NCBI GenBank assembly: GCA_009760855.2
Contig: WPIO01000075.1
Location: 131,501 to 195,500, forward strand
Reading direction: 5' to 3'
DNA from: Cristatella mucedo
Taxonomy: Eukaryota > Bryozoa > Phylactolaemata > Cristatellidae
Length of the DNA: 64,000 nt
In this document: piece after piece, positions 35,424 through 47,118 of the stretch
How the letters are laid out: each line of letters begins with the position of its first letter
Numbering within the stretch: the first letter of the stretch is position 1
Notes under the pieces: model-generated
Database searches by the model: none
Told to the model about the DNA's origin: nothing
Seen by the model: the letters and a program-made list of their open reading frames with translations, nothing else
Translations under genes and position numbers: made by a program

Positions 35424-36389
35424 TTTTACAAGCAGCAACTACGGCAACCCAAATAGCTAAGTGCCGTGCCCGGTTTCCCATAAGTAGTCTAGGAAACGCA
35501 GGGTGCGTTCACCCGAAGCGGGCTCACCATGGCCGCTAGGAACGCAACGAGCCACACCACGTGATCAGACCACCATTTTTGCCGACGTTGATTCCGCTGT
35601 CCGGATCCAGTATGGCTGCGCCCTGACTGGCCGGAGTCGTGATCCGCACTGGCCATGGAACCCAGTGGGGTAGAAGGTGAGCGCACTGTTATGCGCCAAC
35701 TTCAATTTTTGGAAAATGATACTCTAAGTGTGTGCCAAAGTGTTTGTCTACACGAATTCGTACGTTTTGAGTGACCATCCTGGATGATTCGGTGTAAGAA
35801 CCTTTAGAATAGGGAACTGTCTTTGATTTCGTATTACTAAATATCGACGATATTTGTTGAGCTCCTACTGATGGGAGCGGAAAAGCTCACTACCAAGGAC
35901 CATGAATTACTAATCAGCAATACGTGGCTTCCAAGTTATGCCTTCCGAAATTCGATCGGAGCGTCAGCGTAATTTCTGACAACTTCGAACATGGTTTTTT
36001 GACATTAGTTTCGAATGCTCTATTGATTATATTCCGTGACCGACCAGCGTTGGAAAATACCCAATATTAGATTCAAGGCTCTTTCTTGCATGCCTGCTAA
36101 ATGTACCAGCTTGGTAGTCTCTTCTAGGTGTGCCGAATGACTAGGCCGCGTTTGATGCGATTGATCACCTAGTTAAGTCTCGCGTGCTTATCATTTCGCC
36201 TGGGCATCATTGGTTCTGTAATTCAATTGTTTAGATCCTATCTCAGTTGGATTAGTGCATAGACATTGTTGGCTGTCATCTGATGAGCCTGGCAAGTATG
36301 GGGCACCCTTACGATCTGCTCGAGGTCCATTAAAAAAAAATCATACTTCCTCCTTTGCCAGAATAAACGCTAAGCATAGTCTAAACTTT

Positions 36390-36545
36390 GAATTTTACGC
36401 AGATGACTATTATAGTTATGCCTGTATATTGATCACTTGGGTGGCAGCAAATTTTCTCAAGCTTCATGACTGTAAAGCCAAATTAGTTTTGACGAAAAGG
36501 TCAGCAAGCAAGTGCTGTTCACAAATTGAAAAGCTCAATCCTTAA
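36390..36545 (+). mobile_element. LINE fragment with polymerase box
   Basis: The plus frame contains FEFYADDYY, then WVAANFLKLHDCKAKLVL. This is the catalytic YADD box and the following thumb segment of the LINE reverse transcriptase. Both ends are truncated. Confidence 0.75.
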
Positions 36546-36919
36546 AATGGGCTCGGCCAATGGACTCGGGCAATGGGCTCGACCAGCCAATCTCCTGTAG
36601 CTTCTGCAGGCAGTCTGGTCGTCCTTTTCCAAAGAAACCTTTCACCAAAGGACCACACCAGGTCCATAGTCAAGTCTGCATACTTCCGTGCATTTTTTGA
36701 TCCTATTAAACTTGTGTAACTCACTACTTACCGATCTTCTTACTTGTGCAACACGATGCTTACAGTTTGTACTATACAGTATGGAGCCAATCAGCCTCTC
36801 TTCGACTTCCTTTCCTCCCTGTGCCCCCCCCACAAGTATGCCGCCAGGTAATCGACCCCAAACAATACAGGGATCAAGATTGCTGTTGGCTAGTCGTCGG
36901 ACTTGATCGCATTTATATT

Positions 36920-36990
36920 CTGATCTCATTCTTCATCGCTTTTTAGGCACTTTACGTATGCTGTAAAGGAAGCATGTCGTACTGGCGATT
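36920..36990 (-). mobile_element. LINE family 1 tail scrap
   Basis: TTTTTAGGCACTTTACGTAT and TGCTGTAAAGGAAGCATGTC match the antisense end of the family 1 3' UTR. Confidence 0.55.
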
Positions 36991-37566
36991 TCAGCTATGT
37001 GGCCACAGCCAATCGCCATGCAGGCAAAAAGTGGCTCCTTGTACCTCTGCTTCCGCTCAGTGGCAGGCGAATACCTGCTGTGACGACCCCCCTTTTTTTC
37101 ACTGAAAGTGTTCAGACGTTTAAAAGCAGTAGTCGTGCTTCTGCCTGCCCAGGTTTTAATTTTCCAGCTGTCGCTTTCGTCTTGTCGTGGGCGTTTGTGC
37201 TCGGTGCCAGTTGTAGGCCTGCTTGCACAGGACCTGTCGTGCTGCAGTGCAACTGGGCCGGATGCTGAAAAGGTCATCGGTCTGGGCTATTGGGCACATG
37301 TTCCTCTCTAGCAGCAGTCAACGTTCTTAAGCCCTCCACCGTGCAGGAAGTGGAGCAGCAGCACTGGGCACTGGCCGCACGCTCTCCGCTGCATGCACTC
37401 TAGTTAGCCTCTTATGTGGGAGAGCAAGCTGAGCGGCCTGCTAAGTGCTGCCCCCTGACGATGGCGTGTGCACGTGAAGCTGTTGCCTGAGAGCACGCTT
37501 TAGCAGTGAGTTTGAGCTGTGAGTCGTTGACCTCGTGAACTCGGCTTAACTTTTGATCGCTGGCAG

Positions 37567-40500
37567 CAGTACCGAAGGCTGCAAACAAGAAGAAGAAGAA
37601 GAAGAAGAAGCAGAAGAAGACCGCCGCTGCCGCTGCAGGCTCTGGAAGTAGTACGAGTGGACGTGAAGCGACTGACGGCAGGCTGACAGCTGCCGAGCTG
37701 TTGCCGCTGCTAAAGCAGCAGCTGGAAGATGCGAAAGCTGCCAAGGTATATACGTGCATTACGGCTGCCAGCCAGGCTGTTATACGTGCATTACGGCTGC
37801 CAGCCAGGCTGTTGTAGTGAAAAGCTGTTAGCTTCGTATAGATGATACCTTCTCATTTATGCTGCTGCCACTGTTATCCTTCCACCCAGAAGTCAAGGTC
37901 AACCATCTTTAGCTTAGCTGCTGTACTGGCAGCGTTTTCCACTGTCTAGTAGCAGCTGTTGCAGCTATTTGACCGGAGCAGTGGGCAGGTGTGGCATGGG
38001 ATGGAGGAGGAGGTCGAGGTCGAGGTCGAGGTAGCAGTTGCTTGCTTACTAGCTCGGATGCCTAGTTCTTGCTGGAAGAAAGCCTCTGACAGGCACCTGC
38101 TGCCAAATGGCTTCTGCTTCCGAAGGCCCATCGATGGCGTCCATTGACGGCAGCGGCTTGCTGGCGTAAGAGGCAAATCTCATGTGCTTGCAGGAACGTG
38201 CTTGCTCTCAAAGTTGCACTTCTCTCCGAGCTCAAAGTAATGTTGGCCGAACCCTCTGCCTCTGGACTGACGACCTTTGCTACTGATGCCTCTCAGTGGG
38301 ACCATGCTGTGATCTGCCGCTTAGTTAAAACGAGCTCTGTGAGTGTGAGTCTGTTAACGGCACCTGCTGCTGCTGCCCGGTCGCAGCTACGGCTGCCAGG
38401 GAATCATTTCTCTGTTGATACCCGCCCCAGCCATCGCGTCGACGCGAGATCAAGAGAGCTGGCCACTGTTTCAAACTTATCAGCATAAGCCTCTGCGGTA
38501 TCTGCTTATTGGCAAGTTCGGTCAGCTGCTGTCGTCATCTGCTGACGCTCTTCAGACACCGGCTTGCCTCTCTGACTGCTTGGGCAGCCGACTGGAGAGG
38601 CCCGGCAATAGGGCCTAGCTGTTGTTGGCCTGCACTGCCCTGGGTCTGAGTCCTGCGACAGGCAGTTGCATATTGCCTGCTGCAGCCCTTCTGTTGCTTT
38701 GTCCAGTTCGGCTGCTAAATCAGCCAAAGCCTGTCTTTACTCTCTCTGGTTTAGCAAGCGGCAGGGCCTCACGTAGTGATTGCATCGGGCCCCCTCACAC
38801 CCCTGCCCCCTCCTGGATGGTGTGCGTTGGGAGAGAGGACACTGGGTGCTGGGCCAACCCGAAGGCATGCCGCCCGAGGATTGTTTGTCACCCGGCGTGC
38901 TCCTTTAAGCCTTCCTGAGATTTACTACGTGACAAAGTCAAGGTCGGGCTCCATCATCACTGGCTCACTGGCTTAATCTTGGCTCTATGCTTTCCCTCTA
39001 TTTGTAGTTTTTTTCTAAAAAGTTGCTTATTCCTTGCCTTCTGAGTGCACATTGGCCACTCGAAATGCCTTATTTTGTGAATGAATGGCTGCTGCAGTTG
39101 CTTCACCGAGTTGGCAAGCCCTAAACCCTGTAGGCAACTAGGCCTCACTTCCTTAGTTATAAAGACAACAACAAAATGATCGAAGTGTCAGGCATGTAGT
39201 CATAGCATTCACCATTCGATCGTGTTTGCTTTGCAGCAAATATGAAATGCCTAGAAAGAGATTGAGTTCTCTGAGGGTGCTTTATCAAGTGTATTATTAT
39301 TATCATTATTATTATTATTATTATCATCATAGCATAGAGCAATGAGTTCGTCGCCAGCAGAGCTAGGCTGCCCTGAATTCATGTGACCCAATCAGGTTGA
39401 CCCGACGTCAGCCAGCAGTAGCGGCAGAGGTTGCCGGTTCCTCCCACCAGTGCTTGCTTTGCTCGTGTCACGCAAGGATAGCGCCCCCTATTTAGGGTTT
39501 GTGCTTGGCCAGATGCTTAATGGGGCCAGACGTGATTCCTACCCTTGCATAGCCCCGTTCGTTTTACTGTCGCTTAAGCACCCGGCAGTTGGAATTCTGT
39601 CGCATGCTTGGAGAATTCAAGGCATTCATAATCAGTCAGGAAGCCAAACCTCCGACGCCAAATTAGTGTCGATGCGAGATCTCTCGAGACTCCTCGAGAG
39701 AGATCTCGCATTGACGCTAACGCTTAGGCCTTGTCGCTCTCGGAATACTGGCCTAGCGACAGCCTTTGTGTGGTTGTTTGATCTATTCTCTAGCTTTTAT
39801 CCAATTGCTAGGTTAAATTGAGAGCAATTTTAGCGGCTGTCTGTAATTGAGTACTGATTGTTACTGGGTCACCTATCTGTTCTTCATAGTAGGGCGCAGC
39901 AACTGAATGCAGCAAAGAGCATACACATTAAAATGCATCTATTTATCACAGCATTTGTGGGGCCCTGTGATTCGTCCTTTATGTGCTTATGCATGGGATA
40001 CTGTGCATGCCGCCACCAACCAAACTTGCATGCTGACCCTATGTGTGTCACACCTAACCATGTTAGTCCTGTTGTTTATTGAGCATGCTACCACTAAACG
40101 ATCGTACTGCGATTGCAGCAAATGTAAAATGCCTAGAAAGAGATTGAGTTCTCTTTGGGTGCTGTATCAAATGCATTATTACACACCTATTTAGGACAGC
40201 ATTTAGTGGGTCCCTGTGATTCGTCCTTGATGTGCTTATGCGTGCTGACCCTGTGAATGCTGCCACTAACCACATTTGCATGCTGACCCTGTGCATGTCA
40301 CCCCTAACCATGTTATTCATTTTGTTTGTTTTTCAAGCATGATTTTACTCACCATTCAATTGCATTTTCCTTTGCAGCAAATGTAAAGCACCTAGAAAGA
40401 GATTAAGTTCTCTGAGGGCGCTTTATCAAGTACATTATTATTATTATTATTATATGCCAGAGACCTCGTGTGGGTCCCCGGTCTGTTCTCTTGCCAAAAA

Positions 40501-40825
40501 TGTTGGTTACTCATGGGTTTGACGTTTTCAGTCTGGCCGACGTGCATGGTAAATAAGCCATTTACCCAATGGCAGAGCTGCTGGAAAATCACCACCTTGA
40601 AAATCCATGGTAGAACCCCACCAGGCCTAGTCCCGATTGGTCAGCCCATTTTATTTTAACAAGCGGCATTTAAAAGATCAAATTTAGCTTTTTTGATCTG
40701 TGTCTTGAAACCGTAAGTATCATATGATGAATCGAAATCACTTACATTGTGCTCACCAAGACATGTGCACATGCACGCACACAGGCAAACATTTACTCGG
40801 ACGAATGCACACACACACACACGCA

Positions 40826-40868
<43 letters not shown>

Positions 40869-43336
40869 TCACTCATTAAGGCACACATGCTGACACACCC
40901 AACTACCTGTAGATATAGGACAAGTTTCTTCTGCAAATACTTTCAGCTATTGCTGCTGGCAAACAACGACAGACGGGGTGGGCGTTTGACTTCAATAGCA
41001 TGATTGGCACGTCGGCCTGCATGCCTGGTTTTCAAAAAAAGATCGATGGTTTTCTGCAGTTGTCGTCTGCCGGCCATGCAGAAGAGATTACACCAGAGGG
41101 CACAGGTTGGCTTTCAGATCTGTTCTTCCTCGAGTCGTGCTTCTTAGTGATACACTTTCTCTTCAAAGGACCGGCCTACCTGACATGAATGGCCCCATGC
41201 GCCATCTCTGGCTTAATCACCGTGTCTGCTGGGCTGTGCCTTGCATTTGTGCATGCATGCAGTTGCACCTTGTCTAGATTAGGACTGTAGAAAAACGAAG
41301 GTCGTTCAATTGATTTGTGACCTTAGCAAGCCGTATGCATTCTGGTTGCAATCCTACTATAAGCACTTAAAATGGCAATTAGGAACAACTTCAGTGCTGA
41401 AGCCTACCTTATAGGCTTGATGGCGGCATCGGAGAGTTTATTGTGATCCATGCCATAGAAAGTGCAGCAGCAGCTGCTTTGGCTGCTTCAGGCTCTCTCA
41501 CGACAATCAGCGCTAGTACCAATGTCGTAGGCAATTCTTTGTTCAGGAGAGATTTGCAGTAGTTAAATGCACCGAGCCGTTGCATTTTGTAGGACTACGA
41601 TCTTGCTGGCACACTGAGGCTGCAGCTATGGGTAGTTACAGATCTGGCCAATGGAATCAAGTAGGTCGCCTGTACTAGTCGAAACCTCTCAGATAGTCTG
41701 CCGCTGCTGCTCTTGCATACGTCTGCTTTCTGCATAACTTTCAGTAGGCTGACTTATACCGTTATCGACTGAGAAGCTCTTGCTCTGCTGGTCCTGGACT
41801 ATAGAGCTCGCTTCCACAATTCTTAGGAAACTACATCTGCTCTCCTGCTGCCGACTGTGGCACATCCTTTCCAGCCGTCCCGAGCTGCTACTTCCATCCT
41901 ACGGCACTTCCTCGACGATCGCCCTCCTGACTCAGCCATGCTTCTCACTTTCTCTTTGTGCTGCTCTGGCAGCCGGTCGTTGTGCCAGAGCACTCGGCCG
42001 TCAATTTTTTGCCCTTTATCGCCCAACTCCTTCACAATTCGGCTCAGCTCTAGCGATGCCGCGAGAATTGGCGGTGTTTTTAGGGACGCCTCTGCAGAGC
42101 ACACCGCAGCTTGCCGCTCGTCGACAGCTCGTCGTCGAGCCCTGCTCCGCCACCCCGCGCTGCTGCCGCCGACACGTGCTTGTCCGTTCGTCGTTGCCTG
42201 ACCCTTGCTCTGCAAGAATCACTCTCGCTTGCTAAGGACTGACATGGAAGAGGAAGATTACACTCAAATCGTAGCCTCGCTGCCGCTGTCTTCACGTGCT
42301 ACCTGGCTTGCTCCCACTGAGGAGGTCAAGGCTTTCGGTGGTCAAGGATCTGGCGGTGGCGGTGGGGCCAGCAGCAGCGGCAGCAGCACCGAGAACAGGG
42401 TCCGCACGTTGCGCAAGAAGCTCGATCAAATCGGCGAGCTCAAAGTCAAGCAGGCGAAGGGGGTGACACTTGAACTGAACCAGGTAGGTTCTGTCGAGCT
42501 GCTAGGTACATGGCAGCAGCCGCAGCGCCACCTGCACTTCAGCAGCTGACGCCATCTTGCCGAGCAAGTCTCGAGAATACCTTTTTTTATTACTGCTTTT
42601 GGCTCTACTTCTACCAGGCTTGTATCAAGCTTGTATCCTCAAGCTATGCAGAGCACATTACAGAGCTAAGTCCACATCTTCTTTTGGTTCGAGATACTAG
42701 AATAATTTTCAGAAAAGGTTGATATGTATGAACGTCTTCCAACAACTTTGATGAATCATGAATGAAGTGAAATCATCGAAAAAAGAGGTTCGTTTTTAGT
42801 TGAGCTTAGTACTGTGAGATGTTATGTTTGTTTAAGGGGTCTTACTTCCTGTGGATGTAGATAGCTTCGTAAAACTTGCCTTTGTTTGAGAGAGGTCAAG
42901 ACCGTTAAACCTGACTACTTTTGCATCCTGTTTATTGGGCTATGGGTGGACTAGTTAACTATGCGTAATTACTGCTGCAGCTCCCTCCAGGTTTGGCGAT
43001 GGGGTGTCATGGCACCTGTACAACACTTCGTAGTAGCATCAGCTGCTTAGCCTGGTCCAACTAGCAGTGCAGCTTGATTGAATTTTCGATAGCCACTACA
43101 CGTGCCACTGTGTACCGCTTTTCGCACCCCATCACAATTGCCCAGGCAGATTTCGTTTCATATCGATCGTTTTTCTTTTGCTCCTTTAATGTAGTATCGG
43201 TAGGCAGATGGCTTCACGCGTGCGTAGCCAAGCATTCTTGCTGTAGATTGAAAAAATCAAGAATGAACACGTCGTTCGCCAAGAGCTAGCTGACCTCGAG
43301 AGCCTTCTAAAAGAATTGCACGTGACTGTGGCCTAG
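37567..43336 (+). CDS. Unrecognised gene with Lys-rich segment and eIF2A/PYM1-like helical tail (partial, four exons)
   Basis: Four plus-strand exons join in phase: 37567-37745, 41593-41660, 42237-42483 and 43247-43336 (TAG). Exon A has a run of nine lysines (AAG codons), a Ser/Gly linker and ELLPLLKQQLEDAKAAK. Exon B reads DYDLAGTLRLQLW, like UVR-type helical hairpins. Exon C has a Gly-rich linker, then RVRTLRKKLDQIGELKVKQA. Exon D gives IEKIKNEHVVRQELADLE. Exons C and D align well with the C-terminal helix of eIF2A (KKLKAIEQLKEQ...LEKIQ...QELEDLE) and less well with PYM1, which suggests translation or ribosome binding. No eIF2A WD-repeat exons were found upstream. The C-D join is strong; the A-B and B-C joins are weaker, and exon C has an AAG acceptor. 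Exon C could instead start translation at ATG 42244. A poly(A) signal follows. Confidence 0.55.
37748..37811. repeat. Exact 32-bp tandem duplication beside a splice donor
   Basis: The unit TATACGTGCATTACGGCTGC plus 12 bp occurs twice in direct succession, beginning 2 bp after the GT of the donor of the Lys-rich exon. Confidence 0.9.
39190..39335 (+). mobile_element. LINE family 1 tail fragment
   Basis: CATTCGATCGTGTTTGCTTT, the hairpin (AATGCCTAGAAAGAGATTGA...TTCTCTGAGGGTGCTTT) and a (TTATTA)n tail. Only the last 150 bp are present. Confidence 0.85.
39665..39719. repeat. Long inverted repeat (about 24 bp arms, 4-nt loop)
   Basis: TGCGAGATCTCTCGAG faces CTCGAGAGAGATCTCGCA across ACTC, with one 2-nt bulge. 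Pairing extends outward (AGTGTCGA against TTGACGCT) with two mismatches. Confidence 0.85.
39885..40181 (+). mobile_element. LINE family 1 3' end, first of a head-to-tail pair
   Basis: Contains AAAATGCATCTATTTATCAC, the 3' UTR, the hairpin (AATGCCTAGAAAGAGATTGA...TTCTCTTTGGGTGCT) and a short ATTATTA tail. A second copy joins directly at that tail. Confidence 0.85.
40182..40456 (+). mobile_element. LINE family 1 3'-end module, second of the pair
   Basis: Starts CACACCTATTTAGGACAGCA and ends in the hairpin (AAGCACCTAGAAAGAGATTA...TTCTCTGAGGGCGCTTT) with (ATT)n. The previous copy's tail lies directly upstream. Confidence 0.9.
40808..40867. repeat. (AC)n microsatellite
   Basis: About 60 bp, interrupted by GCACGCGC. 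Confidence 0.95.
41800..41965 (+). mobile_element. LINE family 2 relic
   Basis: AGAGCTCGCTTCCACAATTC, CTGCTCTCCTGCTGCCGACT and CTTCTCACTTTCTCTTTGTG match the family 2 C-terminal end. It lies just upstream of exon C of the Lys-rich gene. Confidence 0.75.
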
Positions 43337-43770
43337 CACCGCGGCTTCTGCCGCCAGCAGTTTTGTCACCTGCTGCCCAATCCAATGCTGGATTCAGCAC
43401 TGACGACGGCCATTCGCGGAGTAGGCACAGACGCATCCTAAGTGTGAATCGCGCGATCGTTGCAAGGTCGCTCGTTGTACAAAGCTGCAGGCTCTCATGG
43501 CGCTTTGCTCCAGTTATCAGCTGGAGCCTCATGGTGGACAGGCGGCTCTCGGCGGCTCTTAGCTGCTGCTCTCGTGCACTGGTCATAACAAACGTGGCTG
43601 GCTGCTTTGGAATGTGATCTGCCCTCCACCATACTGACAGGCACCCGGCTTCGGCAGAGATGTCAGCGAGACCATTTCTTGCTGCTGTCGTCTGTGGCAT
43701 GCGACCAACCGGCCTTGCTTTTTTGAGGACTCGTTTAGTCGGCTCAACTTTATAATTTATTTTTGTTACC

Positions 43771-43776
43771 AATAAA
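43771..43776 (+). terminator. Poly(A) signal AATAAA
   Basis: A canonical hexamer lies 435 bp after the stop of the eIF2A/PYM1-like gene, in the same orientation, followed by a G-rich stretch. Confidence 0.5.
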
Positions 43777-43824
43777 TTCTGAGGGGGGTTATTGTCTCTC
43801 GACGGTTTCCCAATTGTGCATACG

Positions 43825-43945
43825 ATGTGTTGGCTACCGAATGCATACCGAGAGCTGCTAGCCTTTGAGTGTGCTATACAAAACTCTCCTGCGTAGCACC
43901 GACATAGTCTTTATGGAGTTACAGACAGAGATACATACTTATGAG
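43825..43945 (+). mobile_element. LINE family 2 3' terminus
   Basis: TGTTGGCTACCGAATGCATA through CATAGTCTTTATGGAGTTAC and the terminal GAGATACATAC match the family 2 3' end. Confidence 0.75.
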
Positions 43946-43949
43946 TCAC

Positions 43950-45265
43950 ATTTTTTTAGATGCTTAAATCAATTTTCTTGTATGCAAATGTTCTCGGCTA
44001 ATTTTTTTCTGCAGCAATTTTTCTCACCTTATGGGACTGTAGCTGCAGTAGCAGTGCAAGTATGACGTCGATCTGAATTCCCTTTTTTACTTATGGACAA
44101 ATTTGCAAAGCTTGTTCCTCAGATCATCGTGGCTTGTTAAACTTCGGGCAAATGTGCATGCACAGCTGTAGCTAAGCCACCAGCAACAGTTGAGCTGCCA
44201 CTGGCAGTGTATGCTGTGTGTTTCAGACTTTCGGAGTGTGGCAGGTAGGCTACCCCTTTATCTGATTGGCTGGTTCAAGTTCAGCCTCCCCTTACAAGGT
44301 TGGCCCTTAAGAAAGTTCAGTTGGGTCCTTTTAACAAATTCTTCGCTTTGCACTTGCACAGCAACATTCACACTACGAATTAATGTCGAGAAGAAGCGCC
44401 GTAATTAATTGCTCATATCATTGGTATCTATCTGCCAAATGAATGTTGCAAACTTGGATGATACTGACTTTATCAAGGTTAGTGCGAGGATATGGGTCAT
44501 AATCTTCTAATAATGCTACCCACTGCCGTTTTGTATTCCAGTGCTTCACATACACCACTTAGAGATACAGAACATCGGTTTAGTCAAACTGCTAAATGTC
44601 GATACTATTGCCTCTTCAGCCCCTAGTGCTTCTTTAAGTTGCACAATTTTCAGTTGGTAGGAGGGACAGTATCTTATTCATCCGTGTTGACCGGTGCAAT
44701 GCTGCTCTTCAAGCAGCTGCTCTTCACAGCACCCTGCCGAACTAATCCGACAAGGGTGTCGTCATCGCTCAGTGTTCACCGATATAGATAACCTGATTCA
44801 ACAGCCTGATTTCCATTGCAGCACAAGTGCCTTTGCAGCTTTATTCCCGCTCTTAGCAGGCCATAACGAATAGCCTGCAGCTTATCGAACTCGTGACCTG
44901 GGGGATGTGATGTGTGTGAGCACCAACTGGCTAATGCCGAGCGGCTGCCACTCTTCCCCGGGCTTTTCCAAGAAATCCGACAGCCGACGTTATGTCGTCT
45001 TTAGACCAAGTAGTCAGGCCAATTCGTAGACAAACTAAGCACACGAACTTCCTGCTCAATCACAGGCTGGCCTTTTCTGGCTCAGCTGCTGCTTCTGAGG
45101 ATCCACCACCTTCAAAGAATGTTACAAGTCACTTATTGCTTTTGATTGCCTTACCACTAGCAGTACGGCAGTAGTTCATTGAGTGACTGACTCGTGAACG
45201 CTTCGCGGGGGCATAAACTCGAATATCGTCCAACAGTGGCAGTCGAAAAAATCCACTGCTTCTGC
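43950..45265. other. Gene-free stretch
   Basis: No exon chain or repeat family was recognised. Confidence 0.4.
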
Positions 45266-45267
45266 GG

Positions 45268-45356
45268 CACCTTTGCAGCAAATGTAAAGCGCCTAGAAAG
45301 AGATCAAGTTCTCTGAGGGCGCTTTATCAAGTGTATTATTATTATTATATTACCAT
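45268..45356 (+). mobile_element. LINE family 1 tail scrap
   Basis: TTTGCAGCAAATGTAAAGCG, a perfect-looking hairpin (AAAGCGCC/GGCGCTTT) and (ATT)n. Only the last 90 bp are present. Confidence 0.85.
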
Positions 45357-45884
45357 GATAACGCAAAGTGAAGCTGCAGCCATATAGAAAGTTGTTGCTG
45401 CACGCAAGGACTTCTGCTTCTGAACGAGTGCTGCTGCCGAGCTGCTCCAACTCAGTCTTCTAGATGGCTCTACGGCCCGGCGTGGCCTCACCCAGGCCAT
45501 GCCAGGCTTCATAAGCATACTCGAAGTGTGGGGCCATTGTAGGCTCACCGGTGGTCGGCCTACAGTGGCCCAACATGCATCGAGTGGCCCAATACCAGAA
45601 GAATGGCAGGAGTAGCTGCTTCCAGTTCCATAACCAGTCCCGGACGTTAGTAATTGACGTCAGTAGTTAGCAAAAATAGCAATTGACAACTGAAGATGGG
45701 CTGGCAGGTGAGGTGGCTGTTCTCATCCTAAAGGCAGCATGATAGTCGCCTCAATGCAGTAGGTAAAACTGTCTCTTGGGAGGTCTCTTATGACCAGCAG
45801 TCTCTCTTACATCGAGGTCATTCAGCTAAAACAGCGTCATTGGTTCTTTACAGTAATGTCATCTGTTATGGGCAGTGCTCATAG

Positions 45885-46108
45885 CAGGCTGTTATGCATT
45901 TCCATGCTGACACTGTGCATGCGGCCACTAAACCTACTTGCGTGCTGACCCCGTGCATGTCACCCCTAACCATATTATTCTTGCAGTTTATTGAGCATGC
46001 TCCCACCAACCATTCGATCGTGCTTCCTTTGCAGCAAACGTCAAGTGCCTAGAAGGAGATTTAAGTTGTTCTCTGAGCACTAAATCAAATGTATTATTAT
46101 TGTTGTAA
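45885..46108 (+). mobile_element. LINE family 1 3' UTR fragment
   Basis: CATGCTGACACTGTGCATGC, CATGTCACCCCTAACCATAT and TTTGCAGCAAACGTCAAGTG, then a decayed hairpin and ATTATTATTG. Confidence 0.85.
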
Positions 46109-46129
46109 CATGGTCGCCAGTGTATTTAT

Positions 46130-46310
46130 ATTTCCATTAAATAAACACGTTTTTAGTTATCTTTTTAGCTTAGGGTTCAGGATTTTGGGTTTAGTATTCA
46201 ATGGTTTGTAGGTTATGGGATTAACTGCTTGTGGTTTGCTGGTTGGATTTTTCTGTTTTTTGGCTTCGAGTTTAGGCCGTAGGGTTTAGCATTTAGGTAT
46301 TGGAGAGAAA
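46130..46310. repeat. G/T-rich low-complexity tract with TTAGGG-like words
   Basis: The plus strand is strongly G+T-biased for about 180 bp, with scattered TTAGGGTTCAGG, TTGGGTTTAG and GTAGGGTTTAG. It resembles a degenerate telomere-like or minisatellite tract, without clean periodicity. Confidence 0.6.
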
Positions 46311-46689
46311 CTCCTAATTTATCGAAGGCTTCGCATTAATCACTCCTATCTGTAGCTTACCCCACCCAATGTGGTCACTCTGCTGCGATCGTACTTTGCT
46401 TTAACGCTGGAACAATCTAGGGGTGAACTTGCCAGCAGCAGCAAAGGGTTGTCCCTGCTTCGATGCAAAAACACGAACGATGCAAAGCAGGACCGCACAT
46501 GCAATCACCACTTCCGTCATGACCTACTCAGTTCGAAGGAATTTTCACCCATCCGGGAGCAATACCGTCCCAGGTCGCATAGCCGAGTGCAGTCTTCTTC
46601 TTCCTGCAACCTTTTGGGTGGCCGATCTCCCTCTCCCTTCAGGCAACTTGCCTCGGTGTGCACTGTCCAGCCCGCGGGAAATCTTGGCA

Positions 46690-46890
46690 GCATGGGGCGA
46701 ATGACTCGTTATTACCTTTATGACCTGTTATGTTTCTTCATGACCTCGGTCCCGGTATCGTGGGGTCGGATCCTTCGCAAAGGCTATCCTTTATTGCCAC
46801 CGCAAGTGGTGGTGATACCCTCTTAAGGCTCTTTTGCCTCTACGCAAAAGAGGCCATTAAATCAGCTAGTATCTTTACTTATTAATTTTT
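46690..46890 (+). mobile_element. SINE-like repeat, type 2
   Basis: TCCTTTATTGCCACCGCAAG, GTGGTGGTGATACCCTCTTA and AAGAGGCCATTAAATCAGCT match the copies at 6340 and 19,025 in the reverse orientation. Confidence 0.65.
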
Positions 46891-47118
46891 CTCTCACGCT
46901 CATAGGGTCACTGCCAAGCCACGGCACATATGCATCGACGTATGCTGGCAAATGCCATCGGGCTTTAATATCGCGATACTTAGTTGACACAGAACGACGA
47001 AGCTATGCTGCAATTAAATTAGCAGGAGAAATCACGCGTGCTGCCACACAAAGTCAGTGAGCCAGCCGCGAGCATATGCAGACGCTCGGAGGTGGAGAGG
47101 TCCATCGAGTGCAACCGC

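Noticed and set aside
39450-39821. 123-codon plus-strand frame
   Set aside because: It runs through the large inverted repeat and has no supporting features.
46371-46826. 151-codon plus-strand frame
   Set aside because: Its end overlaps a SINE-like repeat; no splice context and no family likeness.
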